Source: Polyodon spathula (taxonomy: Eukaryota > Chordata > Actinopteri > Acipenseriformes > Polyodontidae). From it: DNA of 64,000 nt. Location of the stretch: the NCBI RefSeq assembly GCF_017654505.1, contig NC_054555.1, forward strand, positions 6,937,335 through 7,001,334, written 5' to 3'. Position numbers and translations under genes: made by a program. The notes under the pieces were generated by a model, which was given only the letters and a program-made list of their open reading frames with translations, was not told the origin of the DNA and searched no databases. How positions within the stretch are numbered: position 1 is the stretch's first letter; each line of letters starts with the position of its first letter. This document shows positions 1 through 11,086 of this stretch, piece after piece.

Positions 1-89
1 GGAGAGAATATGACTGTGTCTTAAAAAGTGCTTTTAACATTTTCCTTTCATTCTTTAATTACATTTAGTTTCATATTGCATGTCCTTTA

Positions 90-92
<3 letters not shown>

Positions 93-155
<63 letters not shown>

Positions 156-192
156 TATATATATAGATATATATTATATATCTATATTATAT
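93..192. repeat. (TA)n microsatellite
   Basis: A pure TA run of about 60 bases is followed by about 40 bases of imperfect TA/TAGA sequence. No gene is associated with it. Confidence 0.95.
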
Positions 193-1739
193 AATGAATG
201 GGCATTTCCAACACAGCTTAGAACATGTCTACCATTCATTAAGTTACAGAATAACACACAATAAGTTACAGAGCTGATACTGTATAAGACAAACCTTTAT
301 AGTGCTTCCACTCTCCTCATAATGCCATTTCACTTGGACATGAACTTGCTTTCTTACAGATTCATTCATAAGATCAAATGAGATACTGATCCTATGTCCT
401 TTTTTTGTTCATGCTGAATACTGAATCCTAGTATTTCAACTGTTGTGTTGAGTGTTGCCTTTCACAGGTAGTTTGCTACAATGAGAACGGAGCACTACCT
501 TGCAGTACACTTAGTGCATCAATTCCTGTCAAAAGCAACCTAGAGAAAGTAACCAAAATATGGAAAGTAACCAAAATATGATCACTTTTTATCACAAAAC
601 TGAAATTCCTGATATTTATGATTGTAATTAAGCAACACTTGTCCTTAAATTATACAAATTAGCACAAGCATAAACATATCACCCACAATACAAAGAAAAT
701 GACTTTTCTTAGTCATATGCCACTAAAAACATTTGTTTTTGGAGTTAGACCACTTTTGTTCTCATCTCTTAAGACCTTTGAAAAGTATTCTTTGGAACAC
801 CTTTTATATCTTGCCTTTTAAAGTCAACTTTTGGCATGACTTTGCAATGAGGCTATCTGCTCCAAAACATTTCTTCATTTATGACATTCTCAGTTAGACC
901 ATTATTGCATAATCGCAATATGTCGCAATTCAATCATGTTTTTTGGGGGTTTTTTTTACATTTTTTTTTATTTACAGTTGATGCCAAATCCAGGCATATC
1001 ACTTGATCTCAGAGCAGGAAAATCACATTGTCTTCATCAAGTTTCCCTGGAAACCAAACATTGTAGGTCCTCAAACATAATACAAGTCTCAAATGAGTGT
1101 GTCTAATTAAAAACAAAAAAAATGATCTTGTCAGAAACGAAGGCTTATTATACTATGCTTTGACATCAAGGCAAATACTTGGGACTTTTTGAATGCAGTA
1201 CTTCTCATTGAAGGTTTATGAATAAAATGCTTTTAAAATACTGAAGAGTTCACCAGTTTGACTATGCGATGATATTTTAATGTATAAAGGGACACAAATT
1301 GTAGCATGATGCTACCCTTTCACTGCAGTTGCATTGGAATCGCTTGTATAGACCTGTATTGTAGGAAACATGGATTAAAATTTAAATTCTTATAATTGAA
1401 CTGTTATACTATATTTTAATTAACAAAAAAGGAAACACAACTCAGTGCTTGGGCACTGAGTCAAGATAACTACAGTCATAAGTAAACATAAACATTTCCT
1501 GGCCTTCCATGTACTGTATCACAAATATTTTCCCTTTATTTATGAGATTTTATATTTTATGGTATTAGGTTTCCAATTCTGGACCTGATGGAAGGGCTTA
1601 AATGCTTACTACTAAACCATTTTTCTTTACCTGGTTTCAGTGTGGCAAGATTTGTTCTCTTTTAAAACCAATGTTTATATTGGAGTTTAAAATGTACACA
1701 CCATTTCTTATTAATTGACAACACTTTGTAACACAATTT
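193..1739. other. Gene-free AT-rich stretch
   Basis: I see no open frame with family resemblance, no convincing exon and no recognisable repeat. It holds only AT-rich sequence and short homopolymers (T runs near 940-970). Confidence 0.6.
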
Positions 1740-2196
1740 TTGTTCCTGGGTAGTAAGTGTTATTTCCTAATTGCTTATGCCTCAAAAGCATAGAAAATGG
1801 TTATTATTCCCCACAGACTTTGCTTTTGTGACCAGGACAGTGATATTTCAAAATATCACTATTTCTAATGGGAACACAGGCAAATGTGTGTCTTTTCGAG
1901 ATTTACGATTATACTGTATTTACAGTATAATCGTAAATCTCGAAAAATTACTCACTTCTAAATCTTTTGTAGGCATTTTTGTATTACTTTAGTATATATA
2001 CATGTTAATTTGGATTCATATGTTGTTTTTTTCTGACTTTATGACACACATTTGCCCGTTTTCCCATTGGAAATAGTGATATTTTGAAATATCACTGTCC
2101 TGGTCACAAAAGCAAAGTCTGTGGGGAATAATAACCATTTTCTATGCTTTTGAGGCATAAGCAATTAGGAAATAACACTTACTACCCAGGAACAAA
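1740..2196. mobile_element. Foldback element with ~153-bp terminal inverted repeats
   Basis: The left arm (1740-1892, beginning TTGTTCCTGGGTAGTAAGTG) recurs as a near-perfect reverse complement at 2043-2196. Inside is a second perfect inverted repeat: 26 bases at 1893-1918 pair with 1921-1946 around a 2-base loop. There is no credible transposase frame. The form is that of a non-autonomous foldback or MITE-type DNA transposon. The family is not recognised. Flanks on both sides resemble TTGTAACA / TGTTACA, so the true ends may lie slightly further out. The small plus-strand open frame here simply reads through the arm. Confidence 0.8.
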
Positions 2197-4696
2197 ATAA
2201 TAATTTGTTACACGATGTAATAACATCACTGCTACATCTTAAAATTTTTCCTCTAAACTTTTGAATGATGCCAGTAATTTGTCCTGGAGCACACTGTTCT
2301 CAGTTTTGATAGCACATTTTGGTGTGCACTATGTACTGAACTGCAATCCTCTTTTTTTGCTTTACTAAAAAGGCATTTCCTTTCTGCTGACATGGGGGAG
2401 ACAACCTTTTCATTAAAACATCTTCTTCCTTACTAGCATAAAAGTTGCATGCAGTCTTTAATGTGTTATAGTAGAGAAAAAAAAAAACTGGAACATGATT
2501 CATTTTTTTGTTATTGCCAAAAATATTGTATGTCCGTGATTTTAAATATTTTCAAAGACTTCTCACAAAGGTTTCAGAATCCACCAGTAGCAATCCTTGT
2601 GTTTATGTAAAAGACCAACCATGAACGTTTCTGGTATGTGTGATATCCAGACATCACAGGATGTTCAAAGAACAGAGAAATACACTTTGGATGCACATAT
2701 TTGCAGTACAAAATAGAAAAGGAACTATACGTTCCGTGAGTCTTGGTGGACAGAAAATTATCTTTCGTTTAGAGAGAATCCTCCCAATGCTTAGAGATGT
2801 TTTGTCATTGTCTTTTGCTTTCCTGAGCTATTTTGTGGAGTCCCTCAGATAGTTCCTGCAAAAGCTAGAGGTTGTTTTTGTTGCCATTTAGTTTTGACCA
2901 TCTATAGTTGACTCGTTTTTTCAGGTATTTCTGCACTAACACAGCAACCCTTATTTGCATTATCAATAAATGTTCTCTCAAACGATTTGATTTGATTAAC
3001 ATATAACTGATGATATCCTAATCAAATCAGAATGAAAACTGACAACTTCTAGTTTGGGAAACAAGAAGCCCACATACCTACAAGGGTCATATCTGAATAG
3101 GTGATTTCCAATGATTTATAGGTTTCTGAGACTCCAAGAACCTTCACACTTTGAATAGCACAGAATAGAGAATGATATTTTAATAGCAATCTGATCGTGG
3201 CTTTAAGATTCAGATTAAGTTAAAGGTTTGACAACATGATTGTGATTTACTGTCCACTGTAACATGCCTGTTTCCTCTGTCTACATGTACTGTATTCATG
3301 CTTCAAACAATATAAGATATTATTGAAACCTACATAAAACCTAAAGTGACCCAAATACTTCATTACAACTGCAATAATGTTTAAGGCCCCTCGAGATAAT
3401 TGCATAATTTATATTAAAAAAAAAACTGACTAAATAAAATAATATAAAACACCTAGTCAGTACATTCGAGGAGTTCTTTGCTTACTGTACATTTCTTATA
3501 TAACTATTAGCATTTTTCATGGAAGAGATGCATATAATTGAAGTAAAATATGACCTAATTAATGAATGAAAACAAAATGAGAAATCCAACCATGTTTTGT
3601 TTTTTTGGTTGGAGTCCGAGTCTTACATATCCCATTCAGTTGGTTTTAAAACCAGATCAAATAATTGTTTCTTATACTTTGTTCATTTGAGCCATAGTGC
3701 CTTTGTTAATGAAACCCAGATGGTTTAGTGACACACATCATATAGATGCATGAGCACATTTCATTAGGAAATGCATTTTACAAGAGCAATGTTAAAGGCA
3801 AAACATTACCAGTAGAAATGCATTTCAATGCAGTTGCTATAGAAACACTTTGAAACTTATGACGCATTCTAAATGTAACTGTCAAAATTGGTTTCAAACT
3901 GACAAGCAGAATCATGAAATGTTACAAAGCCAATTATCTGAGTAAATGTCAAGTAGGTGGGAGATGCCTGTTTTACCTCATTCAGACCACAATTGTCTTT
4001 CTTCAAATTCATGCTAAAGGTTTTAATGAGATATGCGACATATCTCATTAATATATCTCATTTGGCATATTCTTTTTGAGCTGTCAAGCTAATTATGAAG
4101 TGCTAATTACTAAGCTACAATATTACTAAATGCTGTCAATTTTTCTATCAATTTTCTTTTAACTTCCTATGCCATACTTGTGCTGTAAAATACCAGTATC
4201 AACCATCCTCTACACTGGACTTTGAGTGGTTAAATTATACAGCTATCTGGTCAAAAAAAAAAAAAAAAAAATCATACTGGGATCATATCTACTGGAATTG
4301 TATTTGTTAAAGATTTGCCTTGGAATGGTTTAGAATAAGCAATGTGAGTTTATCTAACCTTTCCCAAGAATAAGTGAAAGCAATGAACTTTATGATGCTT
4401 ATTACAAAACCCACTGTACTTTGTTGTTTAATTATTTACTGTACTCCAACCTTTTGTGGCGCTATCAGACTAAAATGCCAGAAACTGACCTTTTCTAGAT
4501 ATTTGCCTGTGTATTAGTGTTTTGCAGTGCCCAAAGTATCAAAAGCTAATTGTCCATTAGTGAGACTTAGCATCAAGTGCTTTAGAATATGCCATTAGAC
4601 TTACTAGCTACTGGGGGTGACCAGTTTTGATTAGAAGTGTTTCATGAATAAAAACAAAAAAACGCAGCTCCAAAGTCATGTAATGACATGGTGTCT
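2197..4696. other. Gene-free stretch
   Basis: No supported gene or recognised repeat. There is an A-run at 4252-4270. A short inverted pair of ATATGCGACATATC type lies near 4030-4065 and looks incidental. Confidence 0.55.
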
Positions 4697-4703
4697 ATAT
4701 ATA

Positions 4704-4743
<40 letters not shown>
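4697..4743. repeat. (TA)n microsatellite
   Basis: Nearly pure TA repeat that abuts the left edge of the interspersed repeat beginning at about 4744. Confidence 0.9.
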
Positions 4744-4748
<5 letters not shown>

Positions 4749-5466
4749 TCAATTCATACAATTCATACAATAACTTCTCTGCTCTACATACTTGAAGTGT
4801 GTATTCCAGTGATATACAAAGTGGTATCATGGGTATACACAGCATTTACAAGCATGCTGAATAAGATATCTACTATGTGGATTTCATAAATGATTGAAAG
4901 GACTAGATTTGTGTCTTGCTTGTCCTCCATTTTCAGTAGATCTCTGGAGACTTTGAGGAAGAATATGTTTCTGAAACATGGAGGGATTTCATTTGGCTGA
5001 CTCAGTGGCCTACCTCCAGGGAGAATCAGAAAAAGCATTGACCTTCAAGGGAACCTGAAAGCTTTATATGAACAGTTGACTGAAAGTTACAATATTGTCA
5101 AGTGCATCTTCTGTTGACTGACGCCTCTCCAGCAACCATCAATTCCAAAAGCTCCAATGAAGTAATAGTAAAACTTTATGAGGATGCTGATATCTACCCC
5201 ATGCGGTTGCCATAGCGCTGGTATTATACCGTGTATGTTTAAAAAAAAAAAAAAAAATAATAATCTGATGTGTGATAATTGCAAGGTTAATAGACATGAA
5301 ACCAATAATTCCTCCAAGGTACAAACTGTAAATACATCTTGCAATGATGCAAAAAGAAAAGGCAGGCTGTTCTGGTAATAAATGTAATAGTAATCTGCAT
5401 CTTATAACAGCCTACAAGCCTGAAGAAAAGGTACATTTTGCTATGATGGAATAGTAGTAATTGATG
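4740..5466 (+). repeat. Unclassified interspersed repeat, copy A
   Basis: Sequence from the (TA)n boundary (AACCTCAATTCATACAATAA) to about 5466 (GATGGAATAGTAGTAATT) recurs in reverse orientation at 10583-11011. Copy A carries roughly 250 bases (about 4815-5110) that are missing from the other copy. Both copies contain an internal poly-A (5240-5256 here) and a short open frame ending in KRKGRLFW, but most differences between the frames change residues, so I do not call a gene. The (TA)n edge is shared by both copies and may be part of the element. The family is unknown. Confidence 0.7.
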
Positions 5467-6962
5467 AGTCTTAAATAAATCTGTGTGGGAAATAGTCTGT
5501 GTTGGCTCTGAGTTGTACTGTATTGCAATTAATGGTTTCAGTGCTGAGCTTTTTGAAAAGCATGTTTGTTACCACTAAGATTTTAGGGGCAGCAATACTT
5601 ATTTAGTTCTGGGGGGTGGGGATGTTCAATGCTGTACAGTTTTGTTCCGAATGCAACTTAATCTTTCTAGGAACTGTTTTTATTTCAGTAACATCTGGAA
5701 AAGCAAACACATTTTAATAAAGATAGTAAGTATTTTCGATAAACGTTTTTCTTGATGTAATTGTCTAATAAGACTGTAGATATGAACAAACATTTCAAAG
5801 AACCAACAACACATGTTTACTTCATTCATATTTGTGATTTAATGGCCCTGTAGCTGGTATGTGTTAAGGCACACTATGGTTAGGGTATGCACGAAGCCGA
5901 AACCTAGAGATGTTTGCGTTGAACAGAAGACATTTTTTTCCTTTTCTATGTGACAGGTTGATTGTTGCACATCAAATAGTTTGGAATATTAACAGCCAAA
6001 AAAAAAAAAAAAAACTAACACCTCCTAACTTTTCTTAAAATAAGATTATATTTCATCTCCATGCATTTCCCAGTTTTGGATGACCATCAATCATTTCTAG
6101 GAAACAGGAGGATTACATAATTCACATTATCCCATTAGGAACGTGTAATTTTACATGGTCTTGTGACATTGTGAACACGTGATATTGCGAATATATGTGT
6201 TTTTTAAATCTGATTTTCACATGACTAGGTTCTTTTACTGCTGAATGATTTAGAAATGTGGCGATCCACCAGGTATCTTATGCAGGCTAATTACTTCCTC
6301 ACTTATATATTTTGTTACACTGCCAGCCAGTAGTTTAATACATTGTATGCTTTTAAGCTTGACTGAAACTACACAGAGGATGAGAATGCCAAAATAATAT
6401 GTGATGAACTAAAGGGAAGTGAAACTGAAGTGAAACCAAACACATGCTCTGTTTTCTAGTTCCAAGGTGAAACTGGACAGAAATGCAATATTGCTACAAG
6501 ACATTGACAATGAAACCCTTAAACCTCCACATACATTTAAATAAAATGAATTTCTGCTCTCAGGGCTTCAGTGCTGCTATCTTGCTTGAGTTGTAATTAG
6601 AGTTTTTGATTCGTTATTCAATGTCTGAGTGAGTCATACTATGTTAATGTGAAAACAAGAGTGGATTCTAGCATTCTAATTTGAATTTCACATGAACAAT
6701 TTTCAGCCTTCAGCTTCTCCAATGCCCACTTCTAACAAAACTATTGAATTAGCATCTCCTCACTTTTTTTCAGAGCCAATCTCTAGACATGTCTTCCAAG
6801 CCTCCAGCCCATCATTAAAAACATAAGTATTCGTTTGATGCCACTTTAAACAAAACAGACTATGATTATAAAACATGTCGGTAAATGCAAATCACAGTAT
6901 TTACAAAGAAAAACATAAAATGTAATCTGTTCTGGAAAACTGTTTCTATGTGTAAAAAAAAA

Positions 6963-6963
<1 letters not shown>
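5467..6963. other. Gene-free stretch
   Basis: No supported gene. It contains an A-run at 5999-6014 and otherwise plain AT-rich sequence. Confidence 0.55.
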
Positions 6964-7039
<76 letters not shown>

Positions 7040-7040
7040 A
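6964..7040. repeat. (CTAT)n microsatellite
   Basis: About 19 uninterrupted CTAT units. Confidence 0.97.
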
Positions 7041-7679
7041 TGATTTGTAACAGCCATCTGTCTCCTCACTACTTTTTAGCACAGATTATACAATTGTTTT
7101 AGTTTCTTAAAATGAAGTTTAATGATCTAAAAATTGTAGGGATATAAACTTTTTAAAACCTGGGGAGATTGATTTATTTACCCACATATTAACATAACTG
7201 CATATAATAAGAATACAGTGAAAGGAGGTCCATCAAAAACCAGGTGTGTGTTAAGATCTACCATGGTATAGATGATTAAAATAGTCCCCCACTGGTTATA
7301 AAATAACATTGCTCTGCGACCTTTTCTCCAGTGAAAGCAATGTTATCATGAAGTTGATTACAGGCATTGCTATATTTGTTCTTTCTTTAGTTACAGCATT
7401 TACATTAATCAGTGTAAGTTCGACTGAGATTTTCCCATGGATCATTTTTAATAAATCAATTCAGCTACAGCGCATTCAGATAAATGGTGGCATGCCCATC
7501 ACCTCCAGATGTTTCCAAAACTTCAATTACTCACTTTTTGTTTATATTAATCTTACAAGAGACTTATAGCGTCCCACTCAATTAATCATGCTGTCTAATG
7601 TTTTCTCATGAATTCATTCGGGAGCTTTTAAAGTAACAACTACCATTATTTAAACTGTAGTGCAATTAATAAACCACGA

Positions 7680-7684
<5 letters not shown>
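7041..7684. other. Gene-free stretch
   Basis: An 86-codon open frame at 7309-7569 has no recognisable family features. I see no splice context or repeat signature and leave it as chance. Confidence 0.5.

Positions 7685-7762
<78 letters not shown>
7685..7762. repeat. (TA)n microsatellite, left of LTR
   Basis: Pure TA run that ends in TACACACATAT just before the LTR beginning at 7772. Confidence 0.95.
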
Positions 7763-7771
<9 letters not shown>

Positions 7772-8176
7772 TGTAACCAGCTGGCACTCATGGTCATTCG
7801 TTTGCCTCTTTAAAAATGACCCAGCACACAGAAATGGATTTTTAAAATGCTGACAAGCTATTTTTAATACACAATAAAAAAATAAAACAAAGGAAAATAA
7901 ACACCTAGCTTGTTTCGATCACTAACTACATGCAGGTCCCTGACTAGCTTGTTTTCCACAGCACTTACTGCCGCTCGGAAGCAGAGCACACCTTCTGCCT
8001 CCTTCTACTCAGTAGTCCCGAACAGACTGACTGCTCTCCTTAAATACCCTGCACCCAGGTGCAGGGCATAATTAACAATAAAATAATAAACAATCAGCTT
8101 GGCAGGGAGGCTTTTTAACCCCGTCCCTGCCATACAACAAACACTTTTAGGATCCCAGGCCCCCTGCCCTGCTACA
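7772..8176 (-). mobile_element. Solo LTR-like element (TG...CA), minus strand
   Basis: Read on the minus strand the segment begins TGTAGCAGGGCAGGGGGCC and ends GCCAGCTGGTTACA. It contains TATTTAAGGAGAGCAG, which resembles a promoter, and an AATAAA-type signal. Its start matches the LTR in the intron of TIM copy 1 (TGTGGCAGGGC..., then TGGCAGGGAyGGGGTTAAA), which supports a common family. No internal retroviral or gypsy coding sequence is present. (TA)n arrays flank both sides. I cannot find an exact target-site duplication. Confidence 0.65.
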
Positions 8177-8181
8177 TCCGT

Positions 8182-8183
<2 letters not shown>

Positions 8184-8241
<58 letters not shown>

Positions 8242-8276
8242 ATATATATATATAGATATATATATATATAATATAT
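8184..8276. repeat. (TA)n microsatellite, right of LTR
   Basis: TA run with a few interruptions. Together with the array at 7685-7762 it brackets the LTR. Confidence 0.93.
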
Positions 8277-8789
8277 ATTAACTGACTGCTTGGGATCATA
8301 ACGTTACTTCATAACTTTATTGGTTTTTTAATTAAGTGAAAAGCAAACCTAACGTGGATATAATGTCGTCAAAAATACCCAGCACGTGAAAGCAAATATC
8401 CATTAGATTTCCAGGAACTTTCTCTATTTCTTAAATCTTGTCTGTTAGGTTGAGATCAGCAAGTATATAAAAAGATGAAGCAAACTGAGTAGTGTTGAAT
8501 GTATCATTGGGTGAATTAAAACATTTCCCCTGGGGCAATATCCAGCTATAACCCTCCCCTACGCCATGTACGGGCAGCTCTGCAGATGACCATACAAAAT
8601 AAATAATGATAATAATGGTATGTCTATATATCTTTTGAAAGGTACAGGAAGACACGACAATTCTGCAGTGTGTTAGTGGTAACATTCTGATTCACTTTTT
8701 AAATGTGTACTACACTGAAGTAATTCTGAATATCCTATTCTTTTTAATGTTCAAATGCCAGACACCTCCGACAACAATATATTTGAAAA

Positions 8790-8847
<58 letters not shown>

Positions 8848-9318
8848 GTGGCATTTTAGATTTAAGTTGAACGTGCTCAAGACTTTAAACAGATCATTTG
8901 CAATTTAAAGAAGACATTTGTACAGTCATGCAATAATTTTGGATTAAACTAATTTCACAAAACATTCGATAATTAGAGTAATCGCCATGCAAATTAATAT
9001 ATCTTGCAGCATGTAATTTATTGGCTGTAAAATGTTGGAATTACTTACCAGCTGGTTCCTGTATTTTGAGTGGGATTCATATTGTTTATTCAAAGCCCCT
9101 GTGTACAAAATATGATACTTATCAGCGAACAATATGTAGAGTGGATTGCTCAACTGGCAGATCTAGGAAACAATAACAGTGGGAAGCAGTATTTATGATC
9201 CCATTACATAAGAAATAAATAATGAGCACTTTTAAAACAGCATTGGTGACTCCAACCAAAAACTTTCTGTAAATAAATGCCTATACATATTCCTTTCAAG
9301 AAATAATGCACATATATA
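8277..9318. other. Gene-free stretch with (TAA)n
   Basis: A (TAA)n microsatellite of about 17 units lies at 8795-8846. The rest has no supported gene or recognised repeat. Confidence 0.6.
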
Positions 9319-9955
9319 TGGCAAGCCAAATAGAGATATCTCAAATTAATTTACAGATATCTCTAAATCATTTAGAGATATCTCTAAATAACATCCTGTT
9401 CATTTAAAGATTTATCTAAATCATTTAAAGAAATCTTCAAATAACTTCCTGTTCATTTAAAGATATCTCTAAATCATTTGAAGATATCTTCAAATGAACA
9501 GGAAGTTATTTAAATAGATCTCTAAATGATTTAAAGATATCGCTAAATGAACAGAAAGCTATTTGAAGATATCTTCAAATGATTTAGAGATATATTTAAA
9601 TGAACAGGGCGTTATTTAGAGATATCTTTAAAATCCTAATTTTAAGATATCTTTAAATGATAGTTTGGTGTGCCATGCTAGCACAATCCATATGGTTTCC
9701 ATAGTATTTAAAGATATCTGTAAATCAGTTTGAGATATCTTTATTTCATTTTTACATATCTCAAATTGATTTACAGATATCTAAATTAATTTTAGATATC
9801 TTAACAACTGCACAATTAAAGATATCTGGAATTCAATTTGAGATATCTCTAAATATTGCACAGATATCTCTAAATATTTCAAGATATCTGAAAATGCAAT
9901 TTGAGATATCTCTAAGTGATAATTTGCTTTGCCATACATATACAGTATGCACATG
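9319..9955. repeat. Cluster of palindromic GATATC repeats with degenerate terminal inverted repeats
   Basis: About 18 GATATC cores occur in 600 bases, usually inside larger palindromes such as AAATGATTTAGAGATATCTC or TTTGAAGATATCTTCAAA. The spacer CCTGTTCATTTA recurs and is also inverted as TAAATGAACAGG. Outer edges read ATGGCAAGCCAAA (from 9319) and, inverted, ATGGCAAAGCAAA (about 9934-9947). An internal inverted copy, ATGGCACACCAAA, sits near 9664-9677, so two adjacent elements or one compound element are possible. There is no coding sequence. It resembles a palindromic MITE cluster of unknown family. Confidence 0.6.
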
Positions 9956-10582
9956 TTACAAAAAAAATGGCGGTGCTGGTAGCATCATATTTCTGGGATT
10001 ATTTGCAAATGTATTCCTTTCTGTAATTTCTTTAACAGCAATTTCAGAAATGTCAGTGTCTAAAACCCTGAATGTTTTACTAAGGGTATGACAGTATGGT
10101 TTTCTTCTGCAAGTATGCCTTTATATATAAATTTAACACAGCTGTACAATAAATGAAGCTGCTCTACAGAGAGCCACACAGTCTGTATATTGGATTTCAT
10201 TGGTCCATTCAGCCACAGTGTACCAGAATACCACATTTTCAGAGCACGTGCATTAAGAAAGTGAATTGGAAGTAAAATCTGTGTGTTTCTATCTATAAAA
10301 AAAATATTGACTGACAAAATGAAGAGAACTACGTGCCAAAACTGGCATGCGGTCTCTAATCTCATATGATGAACTACAGCTGGATGTTGATGATGTTAAG
10401 CGATGGGTGATGTAGCATCTCATTTAAAAAACACCTCTGGCCTTATACTTCACTACTTAACAGAATAAATCTCTCTTTACTAGTCATTAGCTGTTATAAC
10501 CAACAGATGGGAGGCACAGCCTCCCTAACTATGTATTGAACCATTTTTTTGGAATACACATTGACAAAGTAAATATGGAATA
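9956..10582. other. Gene-free stretch
   Basis: Open frames at 9894-10091 (+) and 10060-10365 (-) have no recognisable domain or splice context. No repeat is recognised. Confidence 0.5.
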
Positions 10583-11011
10583 TATACTTAATTACTACTA
10601 TTCCATCATAGCAAAATGTACCTTTTCTTCAGGCTTGTAGGCTGTTATAAGATGCAGATTACTATTACATGTATTACCAGAACAGCCTGCCTTTTCTTTT
10701 TGCATTGTCGCAAGATGTATTTACAGTTTGTACCTTGGAGGAATTATTGGTTTCATGTCTATTAAACTTACAATGATCACATATCAGATTTTTTTTTTTT
10801 TTTTTTAATAACATACACGGTATAATACCAGCGCTATGGCAACCGCATGGGGTAGATATCAGCATCCTCATAAAGTTTTACTATTACTGCATTGGAGCTT
10901 TTGGAATTGATGGTTGCTGAAATGCACATAGTAGATATCTTTGTATGTCAATGGAATACACACTTCAAGGTATGTAGAGCAGAGAAGTTATTGTATGAAT
11001 TGAGGTTTTAT
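10583..11011 (-). repeat. Unclassified interspersed repeat, copy B
   Basis: Reverse-orientation copy of the repeat at 4740-5466, shorter by an internal segment of about 250 bases. It keeps the poly-A (seen as poly-T at 10789-10806), the KRKGRLFW-ending short frame and the (TA)n boundary at 11010. Confidence 0.7.
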
Positions 11012-11086
11012 ATATATATATATATATATATAATTATTGTATATATTATAATATATAATATTATATAGAATATATATATATATAGA
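11010..11086. repeat. Imperfect (TA)n microsatellite
   Basis: TA-rich run that abuts repeat copy B. Confidence 0.9.

Noticed and set aside
5178..5378. Conserved short protein ending KRKGRLFW, also at 10674-10871
   Set aside because: Both lie in copies of one interspersed repeat, most differences between them change residues, and the frame runs through poly-A.
7309..7569. 86-codon frame with a hydrophobic start resembling a signal peptide
   Set aside because: The start codon context and downstream sequence show no domain or splice donor; chance in AT-rich DNA is more likely.
9319..9955. CRISPR-like repeat array
   Set aside because: Repeats are palindromic and irregularly spaced, without constant-length spacers, in a vertebrate genome.
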